The notes below the pieces were generated by a model, which was not told the DNA's origin, made no database searches, and saw only the letters and a list, made by a program, of their open reading frames with translations. Positions 8,868 through 17,299 of a stretch of 64,000 bases of DNA are shown here, piece by piece. This DNA comes from an uncultured Candidatus Saccharibacteria bacterium. Its GTDB lineage: Bacteria > Patescibacteriota > Saccharimonadia > Saccharimonadales > UBA4665. The first letter of the stretch is position 1, and each line of letters opens with the position of its first letter. The stretch spans positions 79,110 through 143,109 of the forward strand of contig CALBGR010000017.1 in NCBI GenBank assembly GCA_937892705.1, read 5' to 3'. Both the position numbers and the translations under genes were made by a program.

Positions 8868-10156
8868 ACTCGCAAAATCCTATCAATCTTATCCTTTATA
8901 CCTTCCGAACCACTGCCGCTATACTGCATAGTATCCAGCCCAACTCTGAGAAGACCCATAGCAGTAATAAAGGTATGGTCATTTACATAGCCGGTTTTGT
9001 CAACAATACCCACCACATCATCTGGATGAATATGCTGTACCACTGGCTTACGCGTAAACGGCAAATTTTTATACCAATCAGTCTTACTCAAACTATCCAT
9101 CAGCATGTCCAGGCTCGAACCGCCGCCGCACAGCAAAATACGGTTCGGCAGGTGGTCCAGCTTGTTAAATTCGCCAAGTGCCACCTCAACGCCGCTGCTC
9201 CATACCGCAACTGTTTTCCTAAGTGCCGCTTCTACTGGTTTTGCCTTGGTTTTTGGTAACCTACCGCTGTTCATATTGATCTTCAATTCTTCTGCAGTTT
9301 CAAAATCAACCCCTAGACTACGTTCGATCGCACGTGTATAAGCCCGTCCGCCAATACCGAATACCTTGGTGCCTTGCACGCCGCCTTCATTAATAACCGC
9401 AATGTCTGTTGTACCACCGCCGACATCCATCAAAATTGCACTCATACTTTCATTGGTATTATCGCCCAACACCGAACGAGCTACTGCAAATGGTTCAGCG
9501 GCAATTGCCAGCAAATCAAGATCAAGTTGCTGTGCGGTCCGTTCGAGTGCACCAATATGTACAAGCGGTGCAAACGCCGTATACAGCTGCACAATCATAT
9601 CCCGCCCCTGAAAACCGATTGGATTCGTTACTTCATAGCCGTCAATTTCAATGCCGACCAGCGCACTATTCACCAAACGCACATCCACATCACGACCACC
9701 AAGCTCCCAAGCTACCTGTTCGCGGGCCTTCTTTTCAGCACGCTCCTGTACTAGACGAATAATCTTCTCAAGTTCCGGCATATCCAGGGGACGTTCCGCT
9801 ACTTTACGCCGCACGCGCACACGAGTTGTAGTGCCTTTTACTAACTCACCAGCCAGGCCCAGCACTGCGGTACGCACACTCACTCCAGCCTGATCCTCAG
9901 CTTGTGCCAAGGCTTGGTCACAGTTTTGTGTTACTGCTGCTATGTCCGCAATAGCACCTGCCTGCATGTCACTCAAACCCTGGTGCACACGACCCATACC
10001 GATAATTTCAAGCCCTTCATCAGTAATTCGGCTGATTAAGGCCTTCACAAATTCCGTACCAATATCTAAAGCCACCAGATACTCACCCTCTGGCTCCTCT
10101 GTACGTGCAGTCTTTGCTTTTACAGCTGCCTGCAAATCTTTTAGCTTACCAAGCAT
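8864..10156 (-). CDS. Actin-like ATPase of the FtsA/PilM family
   Basis: Cytoplasmic actin-fold ATPase. Phosphate-1 motif ALDIGTEFVKAL lies near residue 29, the inserted SHS2-like 1C subdomain follows (about 90-190), phosphate-2 is DVGGGTTDIAVI and the adenosine motif is LCGGGSSLDML. The order fits FtsA (septum) or PilM (type IV pilus). I cannot separate them by eye, so no symbol is given. It is followed, with a 4-base overlap, by a membrane-anchored partner, which favours a PilM-like role as a cytoplasmic ring. TAAAAT sits nine bases before the ATG. Confidence 0.82.
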   Translation of the reverse strand: MLGKLKDLQAAVKAKTARTEEPEGEYLVALDIGTEFVKALISRITDEGLEIIGMGRVHQGLSDMQAGAIADIAAVTQNCDQALAQAEDQAGVSVRTAVLGLAGELVKGTTTRVRVRRKVAERPLDMPELEKIIRLVQERAEKKAREQVAWELGGRDVDVRLVNSALVGIEIDGYEVTNPIGFQGRDMIVQLYTAFAPLVHIGALERTAQQLDLDLLAIAAEPFAVARSVLGDNTNESMSAILMDVGGGTTDIAVINEGGVQGTKVFGIGGRAYTRAIERSLGVDFETAEELKINMNSGRLPKTKAKPVEAALRKTVAVWSSGVEVALGEFNKLDHLPNRILLCGGGSSLDMLMDSLSKTDWYKNLPFTRKPVVQHIHPDDVVGIVDKTGYVNDHTFITAMGLLRVGLDTMQYSGSGSEGIKDKIDRILRV

Positions 10157-10214
10157 ATACGGTTTATTTTACCATGAATACCTCGGGAACAAACCACCAA
10201 ACCCTAAGCATATA

Positions 10215-10243
10215 TTGACTATAATTAATTAATATGATATAAT
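10215..10243 (+). promoter_or_regulatory. Strong consensus promoter
   Basis: TTGACT (10215-10220) and TATAAT (10238-10243) are separated by exactly 17 bp, with TG just upstream of the -10. Transcription would begin near 10250, about 45 bases before the T-run of an intrinsic terminator. Confidence 0.75.
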
Positions 10244-10249
10244 AGTAAC

Positions 10250-10305
10250 ATACCTGTTTTAGTCAAGTTCATGCCGTTGCCTGAAAAAGGCAACTTTTTG
10301 TTTTG
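10250..10305 (+). ncRNA. Short terminated transcript: small RNA or attenuator
   Basis: A consensus promoter drives a transcript of about 55 nt ending in the hairpin GTTGCC/GGCAAC (10276-10281 and 10289-10294) and T-run. A 14-codon reading frame (ATG at 10271, stop after FLFWTL) spans the terminator. This could be a leader-peptide attenuator for the plus-strand gene starting near 10367, or an independent small RNA. There is no evidence beyond the sequence signals. Confidence 0.4.
10276..10305 (+). terminator. Intrinsic terminator
   Basis: Six-pair stem GTTGCC/GGCAAC with loop TGAAAAA is followed by TTTTTGTTTT on the plus strand. Confidence 0.75.
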
Positions 10306-10338
10306 GACACTTTGAAAAGTTGAAAAGTTAAAGACTAT

Positions 10339-10374
10339 TTAATGAATAATGTTTTATTAATGAATAATGTTTTA
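10339..10374 (+). repeat. Exact 18-bp tandem duplication
   Basis: TTAATGAATAATGTTTTA occurs twice back to back (10339-10356, 10357-10374), just at the start of the next gene. The ATG used for that gene lies in the second copy. A shorter duplication, GAAAAGTT twice, lies just upstream. Confidence 0.9.
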
Positions 10375-10822
10375 CAATGCTCCTGGTTTAAGGAGTCTGC
10401 TTATTATACATAACAAAGCCACCAAGCATGCAGTTACTGTCCAGCAAGGAATTAATCATACACAAGAGCCATTCTTTATAGGTATTGGCCCAGAAATTGC
10501 ACCGCAAGACGCATCCGGTTTAACTACTTACACAGAATCACGCCTGAAAACTGAACTTGCTGTGTCCTGTACACTTGAAGACAATATCCCTGAGTATTCT
10601 CAGCCACACACTCTTATTGCCGTACATGGCCTTGCAAAGTACTTCAATAACCACGATATATCACTCAAACTGCCAGATACCCTTACCGTCATCACGAAGG
10701 CTTGGTTGGTAGCCGCTGGTTATGATGTACACATTCATGAAGGTTTGGAGATGGTATATCCCGAATTAGGCATCGGCCTGTTCTTTCGTAAAAAATACCA
10801 GACTTCGTCCGTATCTACATAG
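10367..10822 (+). CDS. Hypothetical cytoplasmic protein
   Basis: A 151-residue protein with no recognised family, signal peptide or membrane helix. It is the only plus-strand gene between 0.7 and 24 kb. No good ribosome binding site precedes the ATG, and the start codon sits in a tandem 18-bp duplication, so the N-terminus is uncertain. The gene ends seven bases before the convergent end of alaS. It is preceded by a strong promoter and a terminator that may attenuate it. Confidence 0.55.
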   Translation: MFYNAPGLRSLLIIHNKATKHAVTVQQGINHTQEPFFIGIGPEIAPQDASGLTTYTESRLKTELAVSCTLEDNIPEYSQPHTLIAVHGLAKYFNNHDISLKLPDTLTVITKAWLVAAGYDVHIHEGLEMVYPELGIGLFFRKKYQTSSVST

Positions 10823-10828
10823 CACACT

Positions 10829-12709
10829 CTATACAAGCACCGCCTTGATCCGGCGAATGCCAGCCGAAGAAGACTCTTCTTTGACAATTTTAAAGCGCTT
10901 ACCGCCTTCAGCAAGTTGGCCAGTATGCTCCACATGCGGCCCGCCACAGATCTCAAGGCTTACAATATTGTCGCCTTCGCCCATTTGATAGACCTTTACC
11001 TCATCTCCGTAGCGCTCACCAAACGGCCCAATTGCACCCATTTCAAGCGCTTCCTGTGTCGGATACATCTTGTAGCTTACTGGCAAGTCTTCAGCAATCC
11101 AGCTGTTTACCAACTCCTCAACTTGTGCAATCTCTTCAGGTGTCATTTTGTGATCCAAGTTGAAGTCAAAACGCAATCGCTCCTCGGTAATATTGCTGCC
11201 GTGCTGACGCAGTTCAGGTCCAAAGACTTTCCTAAGCGCTGACTGCAAAAGGTGCGTCGCTGTATGATATTTCTTATGCTGCAAAGTCTGTCCACCAAGA
11301 CCGCCCTTAAACATACCTTTTGCAGCAGTTTGACTTCGAGCACGCTGCTCGGCCATTTTAGCTTCAAATTCCTCACGCCAATTTTCACTCAGTGCAATAC
11401 CTTGCTTAAAGGCTTCTTCAACACTCAACTCAACAGGGAAGCCATAGGTGTCATACAAAGTAAATATCTCGTTGCCCGTAATACCTTGCTGGGCAAACTT
11501 ATTGAATTCACGAATACCCTTACGAAGCGTCTGGCGAAACGCCTTTTCTTCTTTCACTAGCACCGCAATAACTTCTTCACGTTTTTCAGCCACCTCTGGG
11601 AAATCATCATGATACAGATCCGCAATTACCGGTACAATTTCCTGCATAAAGTTCTGCTCTACACCTAGATCAAAGGCAAAACGGATTGCCCGACGCACTA
11701 GTCGGCGCATCACATACCCCTGCTGTTTATTGCTTGGCACACAGCCGTCAACCGCCAAAAAGGTTGCTGCCCGTAAGTGATCGGCAATCACACGCATACT
11801 TTCGGTATGACTTTCATATTTCTTACCGCTTAGCTGCTGCAGCTTCTCAATAATCGGCCACATGAGACTGATCCTAAACACATCAGGATTGCCGATTTTC
11901 GCCGCAGCAATACGTTCCAGGCCAGAACCGTGGTCGATGTTTGGCTTCTCAAGCGGCTCAAACTTGCCTTCCGCTACCTTACGATACGCCATAAAAACGT
12001 TGTTACCAATCTCCAAAAAGCGACCGCAGTCACAGTTTGGATGACAATGTTCACCAAATTCCGGATTATGAGGCGTACCGAAATCGTAGAACATCTCGCT
12101 ATCCGGACCACACGGATCTCCAATCGGTGTATTGTCCGGATCACCGCCGCGGCTCCACCAGTTTTTACTGCCGTCGTAGTAGAAAATTCGCTCACCTTCC
12201 TTGATACCGCGCTTATACCCATTTTCCTCGGAACCAATCTCTGCTTCGCCGCTGCTTAAGCCTTTTGCCTCATAGAGTCGCTTCCATACCGCAGCCGCTT
12301 CAGTATCCTTTGGAATACCATAGCGCTCATCACCGATATAACAGGTAATATACACACGGTTCATGTCCAACCCCACCACTTCACTCAGAAATTCAAACAT
12401 CCATTCAATCTGCTGCTCTTTGAAGTAGTCGCCCATACTCCAGTTGCCGAGCATTTCAAAGAAAGTTGTGTGGCGATTGTCACCGATATCTTCAATATCT
12501 TGCGCACGCAGACAAGTCTGACTATCAGCAATACGCTTACCGTCCGGATGCGGCTGACCAAGTAAATATGGAATCATCGGCTGCATACCAGAGCCAGTAA
12601 ACAAAGTGGTTGGATCATCTTTTAGCACCAATGGTGCCCGCGGCACAATCACATGTCCACGTTCTTTAAAAAATTGTAAATACGCGTTTCGGATTTCTTG
12701 AGCTGTCAT
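10829..12709 (-). CDS. alaS: Alanyl-tRNA synthetase, short form without C-Ala
   Basis: Charges tRNA-Ala. The class II catalytic core begins at residue 1 (AYLQFFKERGH, motif 2 in the FFEMLGNWSMGDY region), followed by the tRNA-recognition helices and an editing domain with zinc-site motifs HTATH and CGGPHVEH. The protein ends at residue 626, just after the tRNA_SAD domain. The usual enzyme has about 870 residues, so the oligomerising DHHA1/C-Ala portion is absent. No fragment with that domain is seen nearby. Short forms occur in other CPR genomes. TATAAT is nine bases before the ATG. Confidence 0.95.
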   Translation of the reverse strand: MTAQEIRNAYLQFFKERGHVIVPRAPLVLKDDPTTLFTGSGMQPMIPYLLGQPHPDGKRIADSQTCLRAQDIEDIGDNRHTTFFEMLGNWSMGDYFKEQQIEWMFEFLSEVVGLDMNRVYITCYIGDERYGIPKDTEAAAVWKRLYEAKGLSSGEAEIGSEENGYKRGIKEGERIFYYDGSKNWWSRGGDPDNTPIGDPCGPDSEMFYDFGTPHNPEFGEHCHPNCDCGRFLEIGNNVFMAYRKVAEGKFEPLEKPNIDHGSGLERIAAAKIGNPDVFRISLMWPIIEKLQQLSGKKYESHTESMRVIADHLRAATFLAVDGCVPSNKQQGYVMRRLVRRAIRFAFDLGVEQNFMQEIVPVIADLYHDDFPEVAEKREEVIAVLVKEEKAFRQTLRKGIREFNKFAQQGITGNEIFTLYDTYGFPVELSVEEAFKQGIALSENWREEFEAKMAEQRARSQTAAKGMFKGGLGGQTLQHKKYHTATHLLQSALRKVFGPELRQHGSNITEERLRFDFNLDHKMTPEEIAQVEELVNSWIAEDLPVSYKMYPTQEALEMGAIGPFGERYGDEVKVYQMGEGDNIVSLEICGGPHVEHTGQLAEGGKRFKIVKEESSSAGIRRIKAVLV

Positions 12710-12776
12710 ATCTGTTAGATTATAGCAGCAACTTGCAAAATATTGTGTTTTTTGTTATAATATAAAGATAGGGTAC

Positions 12777-13709
12777 TTACATTTGTTTCCAAATCACTGG
12801 ATAGTGATCAGTTTTATAGTCATAATTTACTACTGTTCTGCCAATCACCCGATCATCCGGATCATGCGAGAAACAATAATCCAGTACTTCTTTGCTGTTT
12901 ACCGAAGTGGCGCCAGTCAGCATAGAAATATACCCGAGTTTTCGCGCAAACACATTAAACACCTGTCTCGGCGGACTATTTAAATCACCACAAAAAATAG
13001 TGGGATAATCATCGCTTGTATTGTCTTTTATAAAATCCGTCAACTGTTCAAGCTGATCAGGATGCGCCTGGCCATATCGACGTGCGATATGTGACGTAAT
13101 AATCCGATACTTTTGCTCGCTAAACTGCACCGTGCCAGCAACCGCTGAGCGATTTTCAAATAAACCATTTCGGGACTGCTCAAACGCAAAGTTTCCAGAC
13201 CATAAGTCTTTGACCATACCCACAGTCGTTTTGCCTATCGATTCCATCAGCATATCACCCTCAAACACAGCCGAATCAACATCTGTTATTTTTTCAGTGC
13301 GCGCCATCATAAGATTTCCTAGACCACCACTTACCGGGTCCTGACGCTTGTCCGCCATAACAAACTGCATTGACCAATCTTTAAAATTACGGGCAATCAC
13401 ACTATAATCGCTGCGCGTCACCTCCTGCAGCAGTAACACATGCAAGCCCTCTCTTTCGATCAGCCACTTCATGCTTTTTATTTTGCGGGATGCCTCGCTA
13501 TGCATATTCCAGGTTCCAACACGAAGACGAACCGACTGTTCCATTGGCTGCTCCAACGCTTCACGCCCCACCACTTTGCCGGACTCTTCCATAAAACGCT
13601 CACCCATTTTAACGCCCGACGCTGCCAGTGCCGTAGACAAAGCAAGCACTCCAATACTCGGTGCGAGAAATTCCGAAATTCTGTTTTTTATTTTTTCTAC
13701 GCGCCCCAT
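12777..13709 (-). CDS. Membrane-anchored endonuclease/exonuclease/phosphatase-fold protein
   Basis: EEP-fold phosphodiesterase. The motifs appear in order: GTWNMHS, LLLQEVTRSD with the metal-binding Glu, TSHIARR with His, GDLNSPP with Asp/Asn, LDYCFSHDP, and TDHYPVIW with the final Asp-His pair. An N-terminal hydrophobic helix (about residues 18-32) suggests export or anchoring, so the substrate could be extracellular DNA, RNA or a phospholipid head group. The exact activity cannot be told. I use the ATG giving MGRVEKIK; an upstream GTG adds nine residues. A copy of the recurrent AAGCATAAGC motif lies upstream. Confidence 0.8.
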   Translation of the reverse strand: MGRVEKIKNRISEFLAPSIGVLALSTALAASGVKMGERFMEESGKVVGREALEQPMEQSVRLRVGTWNMHSEASRKIKSMKWLIEREGLHVLLLQEVTRSDYSVIARNFKDWSMQFVMADKRQDPVSGGLGNLMMARTEKITDVDSAVFEGDMLMESIGKTTVGMVKDLWSGNFAFEQSRNGLFENRSAVAGTVQFSEQKYRIITSHIARRYGQAHPDQLEQLTDFIKDNTSDDYPTIFCGDLNSPPRQVFNVFARKLGYISMLTGATSVNSKEVLDYCFSHDPDDRVIGRTVVNYDYKTDHYPVIWKQM

Positions 13710-13758
13710 AGTACATAACAATGTACTCCATGGCACCTTATACGCAAAGCATAAGCAC

Positions 13759-14808
13759 CTATACTACAATGCCGCCGCCAAGGCAACGATCACCCGCATA
13801 AATCACCGCAGACTGACCAGGTGTAACCGCACGCACCTCCTCTTTCAGTTCAAGCTGCCAGGTTTGCTCACCAGTTTTCTCAAGGCGCACAACCTCAACC
13901 AGCGGCGCACGATACCGTGTACGCACCATTAGATTACCTTGCAGCGCAGCTTCACCATTAATCCAATTTGGACTTGTTAGATTGAGCGTCTTGCTCCACA
14001 ACCGACTGTCCTGCAGATCAGTCGTAACATACACCTCGTTTTTCTCCATATCTTTGCCAACTACATAGTACGGCAAACCGCCGCCCACATGCAGCCCATG
14101 CCGCTGACCAATGGTATAAAACAGTGCGCCATCATGTTCACCAATAACTTTCCCGTCTTGGTCAATAATCGCCCCGTGCGGCTGTTCGCCCAGCTCTGTC
14201 AGCAAAAACTCCTTAATGCCTACTTTACCTACAAAACAAATACCCTGACTGTCTTTTTTCTCGGCCGTCGCCAGGCCAAGCCTCTTTGCAAGCTCCCGTA
14301 CTTTCGGCTTCTCGTACTCACCAATCGGCATCAGTGAATGACGCAGCGCACGTTCGCTCACCCGATACAAAAAATAACTCTGATCCTTGTTTTTATCGAC
14401 ACCGGCAAAAAGCTTGCCGTCCTGCACACGCACATAATGACCAGTCGCAATCAGATCAGCACCATCTTCAAGCGCCGTATTTAAAAACAGTTTAAATTTC
14501 ACCTCTTGGTTGCACATAATATCGGGATTTGGCGTAATGCCTGATTTATACCCCTCTATCATGTAATCAACCACTTTTTGGCGATACTCAGTTTCAAAAT
14601 CATACATCTTAAACGGAATATCCAGTTGCACTGCAACCCGCTTTGCATCCTGATAGTCCTCTTTCCATGGACAAACAAAACCAGGCAAGTCCTGGCTCCA
14701 GTTTTTCATATACACGCCAGTAACATCATAGCCCTGCTCTTTTAACAGCGCTGCTGTCACAGAACTATCAACACCACCGGACATGCCCACATAAACTTTT
14801 TTCGCCAT
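13759..14808 (-). CDS. mnmA: tRNA 2-thiouridylase MnmA
   Basis: ATP-dependent thiolation of wobble uridine 34 in tRNAs for Lys, Glu and Gln. The N-terminal PP-loop GMSGGVDSS, the catalytic Cys in MCNQEVKF, the second Cys in GICFVG and the C-terminal beta barrel (GDRCLGGG) are all present, giving 349 residues. The sulfur donor is probably the cysteine desulfurase encoded at 31.5 kb. TAAAAT lies nine bases before the ATG, so the leader is very short. Confidence 0.95.
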   Translation of the reverse strand: MAKKVYVGMSGGVDSSVTAALLKEQGYDVTGVYMKNWSQDLPGFVCPWKEDYQDAKRVAVQLDIPFKMYDFETEYRQKVVDYMIEGYKSGITPNPDIMCNQEVKFKLFLNTALEDGADLIATGHYVRVQDGKLFAGVDKNKDQSYFLYRVSERALRHSLMPIGEYEKPKVRELAKRLGLATAEKKDSQGICFVGKVGIKEFLLTELGEQPHGAIIDQDGKVIGEHDGALFYTIGQRHGLHVGGGLPYYVVGKDMEKNEVYVTTDLQDSRLWSKTLNLTSPNWINGEAALQGNLMVRTRYRAPLVEVVRLEKTGEQTWQLELKEEVRAVTPGQSAVIYAGDRCLGGGIVV

Positions 14809-14867
14809 ATCTTATTTATTTTAGCAAAATTCCGTACTCAAAGATAGTCCGGCAGTCATACGTCACA

Positions 14868-15878
14868 CTAACGCCGGCGTGCCACGCGCAAAATACGGCG
14901 CTTATATGCCCGAAGTGCCATAACAACAGCAACAATGATGAGTATCAACAGTACAATACCTGCAATTACTGCAAAGATTAGGATAGACGGAATAACCCAA
15001 ATAGTCTTTTCTACATTAATAGTCTTGTTGCTTGTTCCGTAGCCAATTACTCCAGTAATTTTGTACTTGCCAAAGCTTCCCAGTTTATCAGCTGGAACCG
15101 TCCATTTACGTACGCTATCTGGCAAAATTACCCCGGCAGGCTTCACATCATTAAATTTAGCCCGGTGAATGATTTTGTCACCCTTTTGAATGAATACCTC
15201 ACCAAATGGCGCAACATGCACGTTGCCCTTATTTTCCAAGCGTATCAGCACCTCTACATCTTTCGGTGAAGACAAACGTTTTACTTCCTTACCCTTCTGT
15301 AACACCGCAAACTGCTTTAGCGCCAGACTTTCAACAATATTCCCTTCCACACGCAGCAAAATCAGCGACGCCACACTACCTTGCACACTTACCGATGTGG
15401 AACCGTCAGGCAGCACCGGCACAAACCGCATTGCTCCATAGTAGCCACCAGCTTGTGCATTATGTGGAATATCTATCGTTACCTCAACACTTTTGCGCTC
15501 GCTCGGCCCGACAGTTATGTTCGGTATTGGCTGCATAAAGCGCTTCAAACTATGAGTTGGCGCATATTCATTATCATCAAAAATAATGCTCGGTGAGCCA
15601 TCTTCACTACTATCTGCTACAAAGTCGTTACTGACAGGTTTGAGTGTAATAGTGTCTTGACTCACATTTTGCACATACACGGTAACTTTTTTAGTTTCTC
15701 CTGGCTTTGCAGATATTTCACTTTTTACCGGAGATACACGCAAACTGCTATCACCTGTTGTTTGCGATGACCCCCCGCCAACATTACCTGTTTGCGCTAA
15801 AGCTGTCGGTGCAAACGCAGCTAATATCACCGCTGCAAAAGCTGCAAATGCAAACCATATCTTAGATGCTGTTTTCAT
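14868..15878 (-). CDS. Membrane-anchored two-Ig-domain protein, DUF916/DUF3324-like (WxL partner)
   Basis: A 336-residue surface protein: signal peptide (about 1-29), a first beta-sandwich starting LRVSPVKSEISAKPGETKKV with an AGGYYGAMRF block, a second beta-sandwich (about 180-280), a transmembrane helix (about 295-325) and a basic tail RRILRVARRR. This order matches the DUF916-DUF3324 proteins that partner WxL proteins in Gram-positive csc clusters. Assignment is by architecture and motif style, not by alignment. The second such protein lies at 18.3 kb. The gene is preceded by GAGGGGT and an ATG; an upstream GTG overlaps that site. Confidence 0.7.
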   Translation of the reverse strand: MKTASKIWFAFAAFAAVILAAFAPTALAQTGNVGGGSSQTTGDSSLRVSPVKSEISAKPGETKKVTVYVQNVSQDTITLKPVSNDFVADSSEDGSPSIIFDDNEYAPTHSLKRFMQPIPNITVGPSERKSVEVTIDIPHNAQAGGYYGAMRFVPVLPDGSTSVSVQGSVASLILLRVEGNIVESLALKQFAVLQKGKEVKRLSSPKDVEVLIRLENKGNVHVAPFGEVFIQKGDKIIHRAKFNDVKPAGVILPDSVRKWTVPADKLGSFGKYKITGVIGYGTSNKTINVEKTIWVIPSILIFAVIAGIVLLILIIVAVVMALRAYKRRILRVARRR

Positions 15879-15950
15879 ACCCCTCACTTTACTGTAATAT
15901 AAATATTTCTTAAATTATCATAACCAATATTTTATATTTTCACAATAAAA

Positions 15951-15982
15951 ATACAGCACCCTGAAATGTTAGGGTGCTGTAT
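15951..15982 (-). terminator. Intrinsic terminator of secreted-protein gene
   Basis: On the minus strand ATACAGCACCCT pairs perfectly with AGGGTGCTGTAT (12 bp, 8-nt loop) and is followed by TTTTATT, just past the end of the gene at 15997. Confidence 0.9.
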
Positions 15983-15996
15983 ACTGCAGGAACTTT

Positions 15997-17145
15997 TTAG
16001 TAGCGGCCAACTGCAACCATTGAAAGGTTTGTAGTGTAAACACCAGCAGGAGTTGAACCAGCTGCACGAGCTGCAAATTCAATTTGCTTATTTATGTTAT
16101 ACACCGGACCAGTTGACTGAGCGATTGCCTGACCGTATGTTTGACCAAGTGCAGTTGCATCAAATGCCCACAAACCTGAACCTTGTGCATATGGTGCCTG
16201 ATCGGTCAAGGTACCATCGGCATCACCAGGAGAAGTTGCAGCAAATGTACGGAATCCAAATCCTTCACCAGAGCTGAGATCAGATGCTATACCACCAATC
16301 GGATCAATGTCATTCGTACCACTTTGCAGTGTTGTTCCCTTCATGCGGATGATTACACCCTGTGCTGCATTGGTAGAAATTTGGTAGTATACAGAACCTG
16401 TGTCTGGATTCGTGGTTCGAAGTACAGGTGGATCACCGTCACCAAGTACTACGTTTGGTAGCTGTGGGCTTCCAGAATTGCCACACTGATCGGTTGGATT
16501 ATCGCCACGCACACAGAACAAAAGTGTTTCCTGTACTGTTGCAGTTACACCGATGTTCGGAGTGATAGCGATTGCTACACCGCCATGATCTTGATAGCTG
16601 AGTGGATTATCTGATTCGTAACCCGAGATACTTGTGGTGTCATAAGTCAAAATACGTGCATATACAGTCGAGTTTGCGGTTGATGCATTTGTAAATCCAC
16701 TCACCTCAATCTCAACCGTATCACCGTTCGTTACTGCATTTCCTGTTGCATTTGTTAGGGACAACGTCTGACCGCCATTTATTGTTGTAGCACTCCATGA
16801 ACCGGACACATCACTGCTGTCAATTTCAAAGCTGCTGATTGTAGCACCTACCACCATACCGGAAGGAAGGCTACAGTTTGCCGAACCAATAATTGGGCTG
16901 CCTGATCCATCACAAAAATCTACAATGATACCGCGCATCGTATAGCTGCTTGCTGCATCAAATGAGATTTTATAGGTCACTCCTGTCTGACCTACAGCTG
17001 CGCTACTTAGCTCAATTTGTCGATTTTGCAGTTGTTCTGCCGAAGCAAATTTCGGCAATACCAAGCTCGGCACAGTCGCCGCCAGCATAAAAATACCAGC
17101 CGCTGCGCCATATATATTTCTCTTTAATATTTGTGTTGCTTTCAT
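15997..17145 (-). CDS. Secreted WxL-like surface protein, paralog 5
   Basis: A 382-residue secreted protein with a signal peptide (about 1-37, ending near FASAEQ). Its N-terminal domain opens with LQNRQIELSSA and has paired cysteines (VDFCDG and NCSLPSG). The C-terminal domain carries VQETLLFCVRG, DIDPIGG, FGFRTFA and the closing TPAGVYTTNLSMVAVGRY. The same C-terminal pattern occurs in four neighbouring genes. It resembles the PGTY-type ending of WxL domains but lacks the Trp motif. I start at MKATQILKRN, which has GGGAAGGAA in front; the longer frame upstream reads through AT-rich promoter sequence. Confidence 0.75.
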   Translation of the reverse strand: MKATQILKRNIYGAAAGIFMLAATVPSLVLPKFASAEQLQNRQIELSSAAVGQTGVTYKISFDAASSYTMRGIIVDFCDGSGSPIIGSANCSLPSGMVVGATISSFEIDSSDVSGSWSATTINGGQTLSLTNATGNAVTNGDTVEIEVSGFTNASTANSTVYARILTYDTTSISGYESDNPLSYQDHGGVAIAITPNIGVTATVQETLLFCVRGDNPTDQCGNSGSPQLPNVVLGDGDPPVLRTTNPDTGSVYYQISTNAAQGVIIRMKGTTLQSGTNDIDPIGGIASDLSSGEGFGFRTFAATSPGDADGTLTDQAPYAQGSGLWAFDATALGQTYGQAIAQSTGPVYNINKQIEFAARAAGSTPAGVYTTNLSMVAVGRY

Positions 17146-17270
17146 TTCCTTCCCTATTTTTGTTTTAATTTTTAATTTTTTCTTTATTTTTACCTTTGTA
17201 CCGTATATGTCCCTTTTTATCACACTATATACAATTAGCACAAGCGCTTTTTCACAATTTTCCCACCAAC

Positions 17271-17279
17271 TTATCCACA
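17271..17279 (+). other. DnaA-box-like 9-mer
   Basis: Perfect TTATCCACA, upstream of a secreted-protein gene. A second perfect copy is at 23351-23359. About 0.5 copies are expected by chance in a window this size, so this may be coincidence. Confidence 0.3.
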
Positions 17280-17299
17280 GTTCCTTCGACACACTCGCA

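Noticed and set aside
7203..10156. Prophage or contractile injection system
   Set aside because: Only a baseplate-J-like domain is present, with no sheath, tube, tail tape or AAA+ genes nearby.
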